A stretch of DNA of 64,000 bases, taken from contig BSBM01000151.1 of NCBI GenBank assembly GCA_027924585.1, forward strand, positions 9,953,501 through 10,017,500, in the 5' to 3' direction. Of this stretch, positions 10,656 through 21,041 are shown piece after piece (the first letter of the stretch is position 1; every line of letters starts with the position of its first letter). The translations under genes were made by a program, and so were the position numbers. The notes under the pieces are model-generated. The model did no database searches, had not been told where the DNA came from, and saw only the letters and a program-made list of their open reading frames with translations. Source of the DNA: Larix kaempferi (Eukaryota > Streptophyta > Pinopsida > Pinales > Pinaceae).

Positions 10656-10685
<30 letters not shown>
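10656..10685. repeat. (TA)n microsatellite
   Basis: About 15 uninterrupted TA units. Confidence 0.95.
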
Positions 10686-10687
<2 letters not shown>

Positions 10688-11980
10688 TCATATAGTCACA
10701 ATGTCAAGAATGCCCTCAGCACCCGAATGTACAAAAAATACACTAGCCGTACATCGAAATATCCACAAAATGTCCCCATATGCTCATCAACATTTGGGGG
10801 CAAGTACAAGACAACCTAATCCTCTGGATCTTCCTCCTTCGGATCATACTGATCCCGAGCTCTCCTCTCCGCTGCCAACACAACTACCCTCCACAGAATC
10901 GATCTCCACTCATGCGGAGCATCGTAACAATGGTCTAACACATGCTGATCCAGCTCTCTCCAACCATCATCTGGTACACCATCCAACAACGCCTTGAAGG
11001 TCTCACGTATGTCCTCTATATCATCGTCTCGGGGACGTACAACTCCTTGTCCATGAGGCAGGGGTGCCACTACCGGTGGAGGTACCACCACCACCACAAG
11101 TCCCCTATGGCCCTGATGATCCGGTGGAGGCCGCAGACCCACATCTGCGATAACCAACACTAGGATACGTTAGCATCATGAGACAACCTCTAGCTATCAT
11201 TATAACACATCCATACATAATATGATATAAAAATAAATAAAAACAAAGACGTATCATCTGTCCCCCAGGCCTTCCCCTGAGCTCGAGGCATCTCGATGTC
11301 TCCCTGGAAATCCATATCCTGGTACGGATAATCGTCGAACATGACCGGCATCTGCTCCCACTGCTCGTACATCTCGGTCGTGAAGAACTGTTGAACTGCA
11401 CCCCCACCACCCCGAGGCATCATCTCCCCCCATCGCACCATGCGCGGCTCACTCCTCAAACCATCCCGAACGGGCACATGGGGACGTAATATAGGAACTC
11501 TCTCAAAAAAGAAGCAACATAGGAAAGAGGCGTAGCTGAACTCTCCTCCCTGTAACCTCACCTTGCTCAGCTCTCGCTGAACACAAGCAAGGAACATCTG
11601 ACCCCATGCAAAATAGGTCCCAGTCATAACGCACTGCACCATCAACATTTCCCCCCCTGACAAATGGTGGGGCGCCTGTGCTCCAAGTACCTGAATCACG
11701 CAAGCTGCAACTACTTGCATTGGTGGATCCTGCAAATCACAAACGAGCAATGTACTAGCATGTACACTAGAACCTGGATGACAAAACCTCTCCAGGAGAT
11801 CCTCTTTATCCATACCCGCCGGTATCCGCGGCGGAAGGTCTCCTACCTCACCCAAATGGGGAAGTCCAGTAAGAAAATAAGCGTCATTCAAGGTGAGGTC
11901 CAGTCTCTCACCTTGAACCATAAATGCCCGCATCCTCGGGGCCCAAAAATCAATCAACTTGTTCAGCAACAAGTTTGCTG

Positions 11981-11985
11981 AACAC
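11981..11985. repeat. Target-site duplication of B, left copy (AACAC)
   Basis: AACAC here matches AACAC at 18128-18132 on the other side of B. Confidence 0.95.
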
Positions 11986-12359
11986 TGTTAGGAACCCATG
12001 TCTTTACTTTGTTAGTATGTTGTTATTGGACGCATATGCTTTGTAAGTCGTCCCGTAGTATTTGTTGATCAATAGTTTGTGTTATTGTTATTGGCGCATA
12101 TGCTTTGTAAGTCGCCCGTAGTATTGTTAATCCATAGTTTGTAACGGCCCATGGTTTCGACCCATAGTATTGGCGCCTAGAATTAGTATATAAGTGTGTG
12201 TTGAGACCTATGAAGGCACCGTGAAGTTATTTGTATTGAGCTTGCTCAAAGGAGGTTGCCCCCTCGAAGTGGCTCGTGATCAATACAAAGTGATTCTGAG
12301 TTCTGTCATTTCTGCTATTTCGCATATTTTCATTAAGTAATTGTTGCAGGTGCCCCACA
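11986..12359 (+). repeat. Element B 5' LTR
   Basis: 374 bp, TGTTAGG...GCCCCACA. TATATAAG at 12187-12194 is the likely promoter TATA box. The U3 part holds an imperfect direct repeat, with gcatatgctttgtaagtcg near 12031 and again near 12096. Confidence 0.97.
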
Positions 12360-12361
12360 TC

Positions 12362-12373
12362 TGGTATCAGAGC
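12362..12373 (+). other. Element B primer binding site
   Basis: TGGTATCAGAGC, the standard initiator tRNA-Met complement of plant LTR elements, two bases after the LTR. Confidence 0.95.
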
Positions 12374-13404
12374 ACTTTCTTGGGCTCGCTGGGTGAAATT
12401 TCTGCCAAATTTTTTTTCGCATCTGTTGCAGGTTCGGATTTGGGTATAATCCCTATCCGCTTAACTGTGGGAAAAGCCCTAAAACTCATTGTGAGGAGTA
12501 CCACAGGAACCCCGAAGTAGCTGGCCCATTGAGAGGACCTGCCAGCGAAAAGGGCAACGACCCCTACCTGATTGACTAGTTCCCACCCGTGAGGTAAACC
12601 AAGAGCTGTCGTTTGTGGCAAAGCGGTTATCAGTTTTACCTGAGCCGTGGAGTGAGGGGTACTGCCCCAATACGCAAGCCGTCAGACAGCATTGGTGGCC
12701 GAGTGAAAACCCTGAACTGTTAGGAAGCCGCACATACCTGGGGTCCATATCTACTTTCAGCTGAACTATTGTCGGTCACTGCTGCGCTGTTTCAGATCCA
12801 TTTTGCAAGCCATTCGAGCTCCAGCCGGTCGGCGTTGTTCTAGATTCTTCTTTCCGAGCCGTAGCCGCTCCAGTCTGTAAAAAAAAAAAAAAAAAAAAAA
12901 ACCGAGCCGCAGCAGCTCTAGTCTGATAAAAAAAAAAAAAAAAAAAAAAGTATAAAATTCAGTTTTTTCTCCATATCTCCCTTGTTTTACCTCTATTTCC
13001 CTTGAAATTTTCAGGGAACCCCTGTCATTCCATTCTGCATATTTCATCCCTGAGGACCCTATCCTCAATTTCCCTTCCTACAGCTCGAAATCACACATTT
13101 GTCTATTTTTAGGGTTTGCCATAACTTCCTCAAATTTTACCCAATCACCCTCAAATTTTACCACAGAGTTCCTTTCTGAATTCTGCTTCTTTGTTCCCCT
13201 CTGCCCAATTTTCCCATTCTTTCACCCCGCTTCTGAAATCCTCATTTTTGCTTCCCTGTCTATCCAACAGTGTCCAAAACCTAGTCAAACCCCAATTACC
13301 GTTCTGATTTTTTCCCAAATCCAATTTTTCCCTTACTGAAGTAGTCCCTGTTTTTGTTTTCCTACCCAATCAGGAAAAAAAAAAAAAAAAAAAAAACCCC
13401 GGTT
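12374..13404 (+). other. Element B leader with A-homopolymers
   Basis: About 1 kb untranslated leader. A duplicated segment of about 50 bp (gagccgtagccgctccagtctg at 12855-12876, gagccgcagcagctctagtctg at 12902-12923) is followed each time by about 20 A residues. A third A-run lies just before the start codon (13375-13396). No gene seen. Confidence 0.85.
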
Positions 13405-16400
13405 ATGGTTGTCACCCGTGCAGGAGCAAAAACCATGGAGGAAGCACTTGCAGCCATCCAAGCCAAACTTCAGGATCTGGATGAAAAATTTCTCGGTCTC
13501 CATCTTGAACATTCAGCTATGAACAACAAACGGCAGTCCGAGTCTTCAGTAGACAATGGGTTCTCTTCTTCCAGCAATTTCCGTGGTCCGAAGCTTGATT
13601 TTCCTCGATTCAATGGTACCGATCCAACTGGATGGATCTATCGTGCAGAACAGTATTTCAGTCTACATAATACTTTTGATGTCAACAAGGTTCCGTTGGC
13701 ATCCTTTCATTTGGAACAGGAAGCTCTTCAATGGTACCGTTGGTACATCAAGGCTCATCCAGAGCCCAACTGGCCAGACTTTTGTCAGCTCCTTTTGCAA
13801 CGATTTGGTCCTAGTGCTTTTGATGACTTCACAGGAGCCCTCACTAAACTTCGCCAAACTGGCACTGTGAGAGAGTATCAAACCGAATTTGAGAATCTAG
13901 CCAACCACACCGAAGGATTGACTGATGAATTTTATCGGAGTTGTTTTATCAGTGGTCTAAAGGATGCCATTCGCTCTGAGGTCAAAATGTTCTGTCCCAA
14001 CACAATGATGGAAGCACTCGGGTTGGCTAAGTTGGCAGAAGACAAGATTGCAGCCCAGCAACGCTCCAAGCCCACTTTTGTTCCCTTCAGAAATATGGGT
14101 TCTCAGCGACCACCTATACCGCAGGCTCCTCGACCGACTCCTATCAAGCGTTTGTCTGAAGCAGAGATGCAAGCACGCAGAGAAAAGGGGCTTTGCTATA
14201 ATTGTGATGAGAAATTCACTCGGGGACATAGATGTGTTCAGCAAAAGCTCTATCTCCTGGATGTGGAGTCTCCGCCTGCCTCTGAAATGGGTGACGAAGA
14301 TCCAGAAACACTAGATGCTCCGGTCGACATTCAGGAACCGCCTATTGACCCTCCGTCTCAGGATGATCAACCAGAGATATCCCTCCATGCTTTAGCTGGA
14401 ATCACCACCCCCCAAACAATGCGGGTCAGGGGTTACTTCAAGAAGCTTCCTCTTACAATCCTCATTGATTCTGGTAGCACTCATAATTTCATTGACCCTC
14501 GGATCGCCAAACAAGCTGATTGTTTTATCCATCCTTGCTCCAACTTTGAAGTCATGATTGCCAATGGGGGCACCTTACCTTGCAAAGGGAAGTGTCGTAA
14601 TGTGCGTATCTCTATGGGAGATTATACCTTGCGCTCTGACATGTTTGCCTTGCCCTTAGGCGGATGTGATGTGGTTTTGGGCGCTCAATGGCTACGCACA
14701 CTTGGCCCTATCTTATGGGATTTTGCTGAACTTTGGATGCAGTTTTCCCTCAATGGACAAAAACACACATTGACAGGATTACAACCAGGTTCTCTCAGCA
14801 TCATTAGTTCACATCGCATGGAAAAACTCCTCAAGAAGAGTACACATGGGGTCATCGCTCAGATCCATTCCATCCAGATGCAACCATCAGCGGTCTCCAC
14901 CACTCCTTTGGATCTACAACAAATTCTGGATCGGTATACAGGTGTCTTTGCTGAACTAGTGGGCTTACCACCTTCCAGGCCAGAAGACCATCGTATTAAG
15001 CTCCTTCCTGGCAGCGTTCCTCCCAACATCAGACCCTATCGCTACCCATTTCATCAAAAAACGGAGATTGAAATGCTCGTTCGGGACTTATTGAAGCACG
15101 GTATTATTCGCCCAAGCACTAGTTCCTTCTCTTCTCCAGTTATTCTTGTTCGCAAAAAAGATGGGTCATGGCGCCTCTGCATTGACTTCCGAGCACTTAA
15201 TCACCTCACCATCAAGGATAAGTTTCCAATTCCTGTTGTTGATGAGCTTCTTGATGAGCTTCATGGGGCCGGCTTTTTCTCCAAGTTGGATCTTCGTTCT
15301 GGATATCATCAAATTCGGGTTCATGAGGATGATATTCCTAAAACAGCTTTCCGCACACATGATGGCCATTATGAGTTTTTGGTCATGCCCTTTGGCCTCA
15401 CTAATGCTCCTTCCACATTCCAGGCCTTAATGAATAAAATATTTCGACCCTACTTGCGGAAATTCATTCTGGTATTCTTTGATGATATCCTCATCTACAG
15501 CAAAACATGGGATGAACATCTCCAGCATCTGGATCTTGTCATGCAACTTTTCTCCGACCATCATCTCCATGCCAAACAGTCTAAATGTGTTTTTGGACAG
15601 AAGGAAGTTGAGTATCTCGGGCACATTATCTCAGCACAAGGGGTTCGCGTGGATCCTGCCAAAATCGATGCCATGACCAATTGGCCACATCCTCAGACTC
15701 TCAAGAGCCTTCGTGGTTTTTTGGGGTTGACTGGCTACTACCGCAAGTTTGTCAAGGATTATGGGAAGATTGCAGCTCCATTAACTGCTCTATTGAAAAA
15801 GGATGCTTTTACATGGACACCTGCTGCTCAGTGTGCATTTGACCAACTAAAACAAGCTATGTGTACTACACCTGTGCTAGCTATGCCCGATTTTTCCAAG
15901 CCCTTCACTATTGAGAGTGATGCTTGCGGAAATGGACTTGGTGCTGTTCTCCTTCAAGATGAACACCCCATTGCATTCACCAGCAAAGCCCTTTCAGGTA
16001 AGAATTTAGCTGTCTCTACCTATGAAAAGGAAATGATGGCTATTTTGCATGCAGTACAGAAGTGGCGCCCGTACCTATTAGGAAATCATTTCTGCATCAA
16101 GACTGATCACCAGAGTCTGAAATATTTCTTGGACCAGCGTGTCTCCTCCCCGGCACAACAGAAATGGGTTAGCAAACTCATGGGTTATGACTATGAGATC
16201 ACTTATAAGAAGGGTAAAGATAATATTGTGGCAGATGCTCTTTCTCGCACATTTGATGCCCAAGGTTCTCTTTCAGCTATTTCTATGCCTGTTCCAAATT
16301 GGTTGCAATCTGTTCAACAGGGTTATGTCAATGACTCTTCCTTATCTCAAATCATCCAACGCTTGACCAACAATCCTTCTGCTGTACCACATTACTCTTG

Positions 16401-17724
16401 GGATGGTGCTTCTCTGCGATACAAGGGTCGTCTGGTGCTTCCCCAGAGCACAGATCTTCAACAGGCTATCTTCTATGAACTCCATGCTTCTCCATCAGCA
16501 GGGCACTCTGGGTTCCTCAAAACATATGAACGAGCACGGCGCAACTTCTTTTGGCAGGGCATGAAAAGGACAATTCAACAGATGGTGGCTGAATGTGATA
16601 CTTGCCAGCACAATAAGGGTGAAACAACACCCCTCCCAGGATTGCTTGAACCCTTGCCCATACCTACACGGATTTGGATAGATATTTCTATGGATTTCAT
16701 TGAAGGGATCCCTAAATCTGGCGGGAAGACAGTGATTCTCGTTGTGGTTGATCGCCTCTCCAAATATAGTCATTTTTGTGCTCTCAGCCATCCCTATACA
16801 GCCTCCTCCGTCGCTCAAATTTTTCTGGACCAGATCTTTCGTCTTCATGGCATCCCTTCTTCCATTGTCTCGGATCGTGATGCAACTTTCACCAGTCATT
16901 TTTGGACAGAACTATTTCGCCACACGGGCACCAAACTGCAGATGAGTTCAGGGTATCACCCACAAACAGACGGTCAGACTGAAATTGTCAATAAATGCTT
17001 GGAAACTTATCTTCGTTTCTTCACCTCTGAACAACAACATCAGTGGGCAAAGTGGCTCCCTCTCGCTGAATGGTGGTACAATACCTCTTACCACACTGCC
17101 TCTAAAATGACCCCATATGAAGCAGTCTATGGTCAGGCACCTCCAGCTCTTCTTCCATACACCCCCACCAGTTCACCAGTTCAGGAAGTTGACACGGTCC
17201 TTCGCAACCGCGATCAGATTCTTCGCATTTTGCGGGACAATCTTCACATGGCAAGAAATCGCATGAAGCAACAGGCTGATCAACACCGTTCGGAGCGCAC
17301 TTTTCAAGTCGGTGATATGGTTTTTCTTCGTCTCCAGCCATACAAACAATCCTCCTTGAAACTCAAAGGGCGTCAGAAGCTCGCCCCAAAGTTCTATGGG
17401 CCATATCGGATTCTTCAGAAGATTGGGTCCGTTGCTTATAAATTGGAACTTCCTCCTTCTTCCCGCATTCATCCAGTCTTTCATGTCTCTTGTCTGAAGA
17501 AAGTTCTTGGCACCAACATCAGCGGACAAACGATTTTACCCGAACTGGATAATGAAGGATCCATCCTTTTGGAGCCAGAGGCCATCCTCAATCGGCGCAC
17601 GCGTCAGCTTCGCTCTCACTCTATCACAGAGGTCTTAATTCAGTGGCACGGCATGCAACCAGAGGATGCTACATGGGAACCACTCCTGCAGATTCAACAG
17701 CAATTTCCACATCTAAAGCTTTGA
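13405..17724 (+). CDS. gag-pol: Element B Gag-Pol polyprotein with chromodomain
   Basis: 1439 codons, no stops. The start is the first ATG; upstream in-frame sequence is A-run derived. Gag capsid begins at about residue 75 (GWIYRAEQYF). Zinc knuckle-like CYNCDEKFTRGHRC at 264-277. Protease LIDSGSTHNF with Asp355. RT with CIDFRALN, DLRSGYHQI and FFDD at 691-694. RNase H begins near 835 (Asp839 in ESDACG) and ends at VADALSR. Integrase HHCC spans 1027-1067, with catalytic Asp1097, Asp1157 and Glu1193 (D,D-35-E). Chromodomain at about 1388-1437 (EAILNRR, EVLIQWHG, EDATWE). All catalytic residues are present. The chromodomain is expected to read histone marks and guide integration into heterochromatin (family knowledge). 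Ends TGA 29 bp before the 3' LTR. Confidence 0.97.
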   Translation: MVVTRAGAKTMEEALAAIQAKLQDLDEKFLGLHLEHSAMNNKRQSESSVDNGFSSSSNFRGPKLDFPRFNGTDPTGWIYRAEQYFSLHNTFDVNKVPLASFHLEQEALQWYRWYIKAHPEPNWPDFCQLLLQRFGPSAFDDFTGALTKLRQTGTVREYQTEFENLANHTEGLTDEFYRSCFISGLKDAIRSEVKMFCPNTMMEALGLAKLAEDKIAAQQRSKPTFVPFRNMGSQRPPIPQAPRPTPIKRLSEAEMQARREKGLCYNCDEKFTRGHRCVQQKLYLLDVESPPASEMGDEDPETLDAPVDIQEPPIDPPSQDDQPEISLHALAGITTPQTMRVRGYFKKLPLTILIDSGSTHNFIDPRIAKQADCFIHPCSNFEVMIANGGTLPCKGKCRNVRISMGDYTLRSDMFALPLGGCDVVLGAQWLRTLGPILWDFAELWMQFSLNGQKHTLTGLQPGSLSIISSHRMEKLLKKSTHGVIAQIHSIQMQPSAVSTTPLDLQQILDRYTGVFAELVGLPPSRPEDHRIKLLPGSVPPNIRPYRYPFHQKTEIEMLVRDLLKHGIIRPSTSSFSSPVILVRKKDGSWRLCIDFRALNHLTIKDKFPIPVVDELLDELHGAGFFSKLDLRSGYHQIRVHEDDIPKTAFRTHDGHYEFLVMPFGLTNAPSTFQALMNKIFRPYLRKFILVFFDDILIYSKTWDEHLQHLDLVMQLFSDHHLHAKQSKCVFGQKEVEYLGHIISAQGVRVDPAKIDAMTNWPHPQTLKSLRGFLGLTGYYRKFVKDYGKIAAPLTALLKKDAFTWTPAAQCAFDQLKQAMCTTPVLAMPDFSKPFTIESDACGNGLGAVLLQDEHPIAFTSKALSGKNLAVSTYEKEMMAILHAVQKWRPYLLGNHFCIKTDHQSLKYFLDQRVSSPAQQKWVSKLMGYDYEITYKKGKDNIVADALSRTFDAQGSLSAISMPVPNWLQSVQQGYVNDSSLSQIIQRLTNNPSAVPHYSWDGASLRYKGRLVLPQSTDLQQAIFYELHASPSAGHSGFLKTYERARRNFFWQGMKRTIQQMVAECDTCQHNKGETTPLPGLLEPLPIPTRIWIDISMDFIEGIPKSGGKTVILVVVDRLSKYSHFCALSHPYTASSVAQIFLDQIFRLHGIPSSIVSDRDATFTSHFWTELFRHTGTKLQMSSGYHPQTDGQTEIVNKCLETYLRFFTSEQQHQWAKWLPLAEWWYNTSYHTASKMTPYEAVYGQAPPALLPYTPTSSPVQEVDTVLRNRDQILRILRDNLHMARNRMKQQADQHRSERTFQVGDMVFLRLQPYKQSSLKLKGRQKLAPKFYGPYRILQKIGSVAYKLELPPSSRIHPVFHVSCLKKVLGTNISGQTILPELDNEGSILLEPEAILNRRTRQLRSHSITEVLIQWHGMQPEDATWEPLLQIQQQFPHLKL

Positions 17725-17738
17725 GGACAAAGCTTTTT

Positions 17739-17753
17739 TTAAGGGGGAGGGGA
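17739..17753 (+). other. Element B polypurine tract
   Basis: TAAGGGGGAGGGGA directly precedes the 3' LTR and would prime plus-strand DNA synthesis. Confidence 0.93.
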
Positions 17754-18127
17754 TGTTAGGAACCCATGTCTTTACTTTGTTAGTATGTTGTTATTGGACG
17801 CATATGCTTTGTAAGTCGTCCCGTAGTATTTGTTGATCAATAGTTTGTGTTATTGTTATTGGCGCATATGCTTTGTAAGTCGCCCGTAGTATTGTTAATC
17901 CATAGTTTGTAACGGCCCATGGTTTCGACCCATAGTATTGGCGCCTAGAATTAGTATATAAGTGTGTGTTGAGACCTATGAAGGCACCGTGAAGTTATTT
18001 GTATTGAGCTTGCTCAAAGGAGGTTGCCCCCTCGAAGTGGCCCGTGATCAATACAAAGTGATTCTGAGTTCTGTCATTTCTGCTATTTCGCATATTTTCA
18101 TTAAGTAATTGTTGCAGGTGCCCCACA
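17754..18127 (+). repeat. Element B 3' LTR
   Basis: 374 bp, identical to 11986-12359 apart from C at 18042 where the 5' copy has T. Confidence 0.97.
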
Positions 18128-18132
18128 AACAC
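18128..18132. repeat. Target-site duplication of B, right copy (AACAC)
   Basis: Matches 11981-11985. Confidence 0.95.
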
Positions 18133-18327
18133 ATGAGAGGAATCTGAGTGAACTTCAACAGTCTGCCCAAAGCCAAAGCCGCCTGTTTATGGTGGTTCCC
18201 TTGGATAATCTCCATTAGCTCCTCCGGAATCTCTCTCTCCCTCCACGATGCTCTTGGATGCTTAAGCATCCTACCAAGTCCACAAGGAAATTTTTAGAAA
18301 AATGCCATAAAAATTTCCCCAAGCCAA

Positions 18328-18541
18328 CGATCTAGATCGCGGGTTTGGGGCCCATAGCCGCGATCCAGATTGCGACTGTGAAGCCCACAGCCACGATCCA
18401 TATCACGGATGTGAATGCCCACAGCCGCAATGCACATCGCGGCTATGAATTCCCACAGCCGCGATCCACATCACGGCTGTGAATCCCACAACCGTGATCT
18501 AGATCGCAGCTATGAATCCCATAGCCGTGATGTGGATAGCA
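18328..18541 (+). repeat. 33-bp tandem array with GCGAT...ATCGC core, 3' region of A
   Basis: Seven units start at about 18328, 18360, 18393, 18427, 18461, 18494 and 18527 (32-34 bp apart). Cores include CGATCTAGATCGCG and GCGATCCACATCACGG. It lies 59 bp upstream of the ATG of the antisense PMD gene, so it is in that gene's promoter position. It shares core and period with 1084-1263. Confidence 0.88.
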
Positions 18542-21028
18542 TAAAAAGGCTCAGAAGCCGCGATATTCCACATTGGCAAGCCAACGTGGCGTCTATGCTA
18601 CTCCCGAGACCTAGTTTCCCCCCTAAAGTAAATAAAATTAAAGGCTAAGGACAATAGGCTTACCTGGAACTCACAGAATCAAATTCTGATGGTCGATTCT
18701 CCCGCAAATGAAGAAAGTGATCTGACCAAATCAAATCTCCTTTCAAACTCAACTGTGAAAATGACACATGTCACTATGGGTCCACTCACTATTTATACAC
18801 ATTTGACCAATTTTCAATCAGCCATTCCGGAGCCATACGAAATCCATTTTCCAAACCGTTGATACCATTGGATTCAGCGTGGCAAGAAATTCACGGTGGT
18901 CTAGTCAGTTTCCCAGTTCCACCAGTCTCATTTTTGGGCATTTTTTCACATACAATCATCGCCTCGGTTTGCATGCCACATCGGTCGTTGTCCGTTTTTG
19001 ACGAATTTTATATCGCAGGATTCATTTTTTCGTGCTGATGATGATGCTTGAGACCATTTCTCGCTCTCACCAGAAACCTTTTTTGACATTGTGTCCTCAC
19101 ACCTTGCCGCTTCGATTTGCATGCCACATCGGCAACTGTCGGATTTTACAAAATTTATGCATCACAACTTATACATGAGCCCTTTGCTACATCCATACTG
19201 CAGTTATGGCATTGTTTTGCTATCATTCATCAACCCGCAAGGAGGCCCCATCAGTGTTCCCCCCCTATCCCCACCACTATGCTTAATCCCCATGTTCATC
19301 CCTTGATTGAGCACTTCCTCCTTGCCTCACCATTACTTTTGTTCGGTATAATTTTATCCCTTTTTCTGGACGATCAATTCCTTTACGAAAAAGGCACTTA
19401 GGGAGTTTTTGTTAAGCTCTTTTCTGACTCCTAAAACAATGAAAATATCGCCGAGCAATCTTGCTTCCTTTCATGCTCGTTAAACGTATCTAAAAGGGCG
19501 TCTACCTGGTATAAGTTTAACCCTTTTCTGGACCATGTAGAACTAATTATGAAAAAGGAATACTCTACTCACATCGGCTAGAAGAGTTCTTCATTACATC
19601 CTTTTATGCTTTTTCGGGCCTTGAAGACTAACACACGAAAAAGAACCCCCCTTGGAGTCTACTTATCGCTTTTAGACTCTCTAAAACTGAAAGCCAACAC
19701 AAGCATGAACTGTCCTGGGCTCGTAAAATCCACACTATAGTACCACTATTGAGCACACTTCTATCCTTTCTTTGAGCTCCTTAAACAATGAAGAAGGCCC
19801 CAACGGTTCCTCTCAGCACCACAACAAAGCATATATAATCATACTATTATGGCAACTTCCCCAATTTAGTCGCCTTTGTTCAGAGTATTCTGCGATATGC
19901 CACCTTGAGAGTCTCCCGATACCATACATCAGTTTGTCCTCCTGAGTTTCTCCCATTGCAATACATACCCTTGATCCCTTAAGCTATGATCCTCATGCCC
20001 AAAGTTAGCTTCACATGCTGCCATTTCAACCATGTAATCATGCTCTGAACAAAGGATGTTTGAGTCCACCCACTTTATGACACCAATTATTCCCCATCCC
20101 CACAGTATGTCAGTCCTACCATCAGTACTATCACACTTCAGTTGTACACCTCGCGCTCCTATCAAGGAAACAACATTTCCTTGGTAATTTCCAGTCTCCC
20201 TCTATCGACGCCAACCAAATATATTCCAGAGGATAGACCCAGAGGTCCCTATGCCTTGGACTCATCACCATTAGTGGTGAGTGTCTACAAATCATTTTGA
20301 AAGGAGTCCTTAGTGCCTCTCCAAATGATTTCTTCTCACATGCTCGACGTCAACACTTTGATCGCATCGTTGAGATTCGTATAGGGTATCGGTCCTTTTA
20401 GTTATTATGTTGAAGACCCCGGATGTCACCTGACTCTAGCACATTTGTGAGTCTACTTGAGGAAATAATAAGTCACATGTTCTTATGGATATCCGAGTTG
20501 CGCTCGGCGACAGTATTCAGAAGTACCCTATTTTATACTCCCTCGAGTATATAGTTCCATATACTCTTCAGAAGTTGACTCACAGTTATTGAGTCCCTAC
20601 AGTTGTTGGATACCTTCAGATTCAACAGTTCATCAATCTTTCTGACACCTTATTCAGAATGGTTGTTGCTCTTTTCCAGTATATCAGTTCTTCATATCAG
20701 TCATGGTATGACCATGAGTATGTCCCAGCATTATGTCCCCTCTGGACCATTATGATGTACACAACAGGTTTATATGTATCATTCAGGTCCCCCTTTTTGG
20801 GCCTCATTGTTATTTATATGTCTTGGTACGAGCATGGGTATGCCCGCCTCGTCCATTATTAGAGATTATTCCTCATTCATTTTGAGGACATGTATTTTTA
20901 GTTTGTGCAGTTTGCATGGGCCCGGTGTTCCAGTCTCCAATCGGTCTCTTCTCTCCTCCAAACCCAAGGAGAAAGACAAAGAAACTATGATGTCTATTGG
21001 CCATACGATGAGCTCCTGCCCTCACACA
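18542..21028 (+). other. Element A 3' region, non-coding
   Basis: About 2.5 kb with no convincing gene. A duplicated text (tttgcatgccacatcgg near 18968 and 19118) is present. At 19440-19700 it matches, in reverse orientation, 24020-24260 of element C, for example at 'ggaccatgt' and 'atgaaaaaggaat' and 'tagaagagttctt'. This shows that A and C share an ancestral 3' region. Confidence 0.75.
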
Positions 21029-21041
21029 TCAGGGGGCAATC
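21029..21041 (+). other. Element A polypurine tract
   Basis: TCAGGGGGCAATC directly before the 3' LTR. Confidence 0.75.

Larger units (their letters stand above)
10353..10815. other. Spacer between aRNH and antisense PMD gene
   Basis: Non-coding spacer dominated by the 51-bp minisatellite and a TA microsatellite. The minus-strand frames seen here at 10214-10657 are translations of the minisatellite. Confidence 0.7.
11986..18127 (+). mobile_element. Element B: intact, young chromodomain Ty3/gypsy retrotransposon
   Basis: 6142 bp. 374-bp LTRs, tRNA-iMet-type primer site, one uninterrupted gag-pol frame with C-terminal chromodomain, polypurine tract, and perfect AACAC target duplication. The two LTRs differ at one position (T 12274, C 18042). 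All features needed for autonomous transposition are visible. The short LTRs and chromodomain suggest a Reina-like chromovirus, but clade assignment needs a tree. It lies in the antisense PMD gene of A and is therefore younger than A. Confidence 0.97.
10816..18269 (-). pseudogene. Antisense plant mobile domain (PMD) gene of element A, split by element B
   Basis: Runs opposite to A's gag-pol. The ATG is at 18267-18269. The first 47 codons lie at 18269-18128, and the frame continues without a break at 11985 once element B and one AACAC copy are removed. The body (11980-11252) has the PMD-like pattern DAYFLTGLPHLG, LLERFCHPG and CCFFFERVPILRPHV. A second exon is likely at 11144-10816 (acceptor CGCAG, conserved in C) and contains IEDIRETFKALLDG and a charged C-terminus. 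The donor near 11250 (AC/GTCTTT) gives a phase mismatch, so the exact splice is unsure. About 395 residues in all. PMD proteins of the MAIN/MAIL1 type act in TE silencing and genome stability in plants; the role here is unknown. Closely similar antisense gene in C. Confidence 0.75.

Noticed and set aside
10214-10657. Cys/Trp-rich minus-strand ORFs
   Set aside because: Three overlapping frames all read the 51-bp minisatellite.
13354-13404. Upstream TTG start for B gag-pol adding 17 residues
   Set aside because: Not an ATG and reads through an A-run; the ATG at 13405 is preferred.
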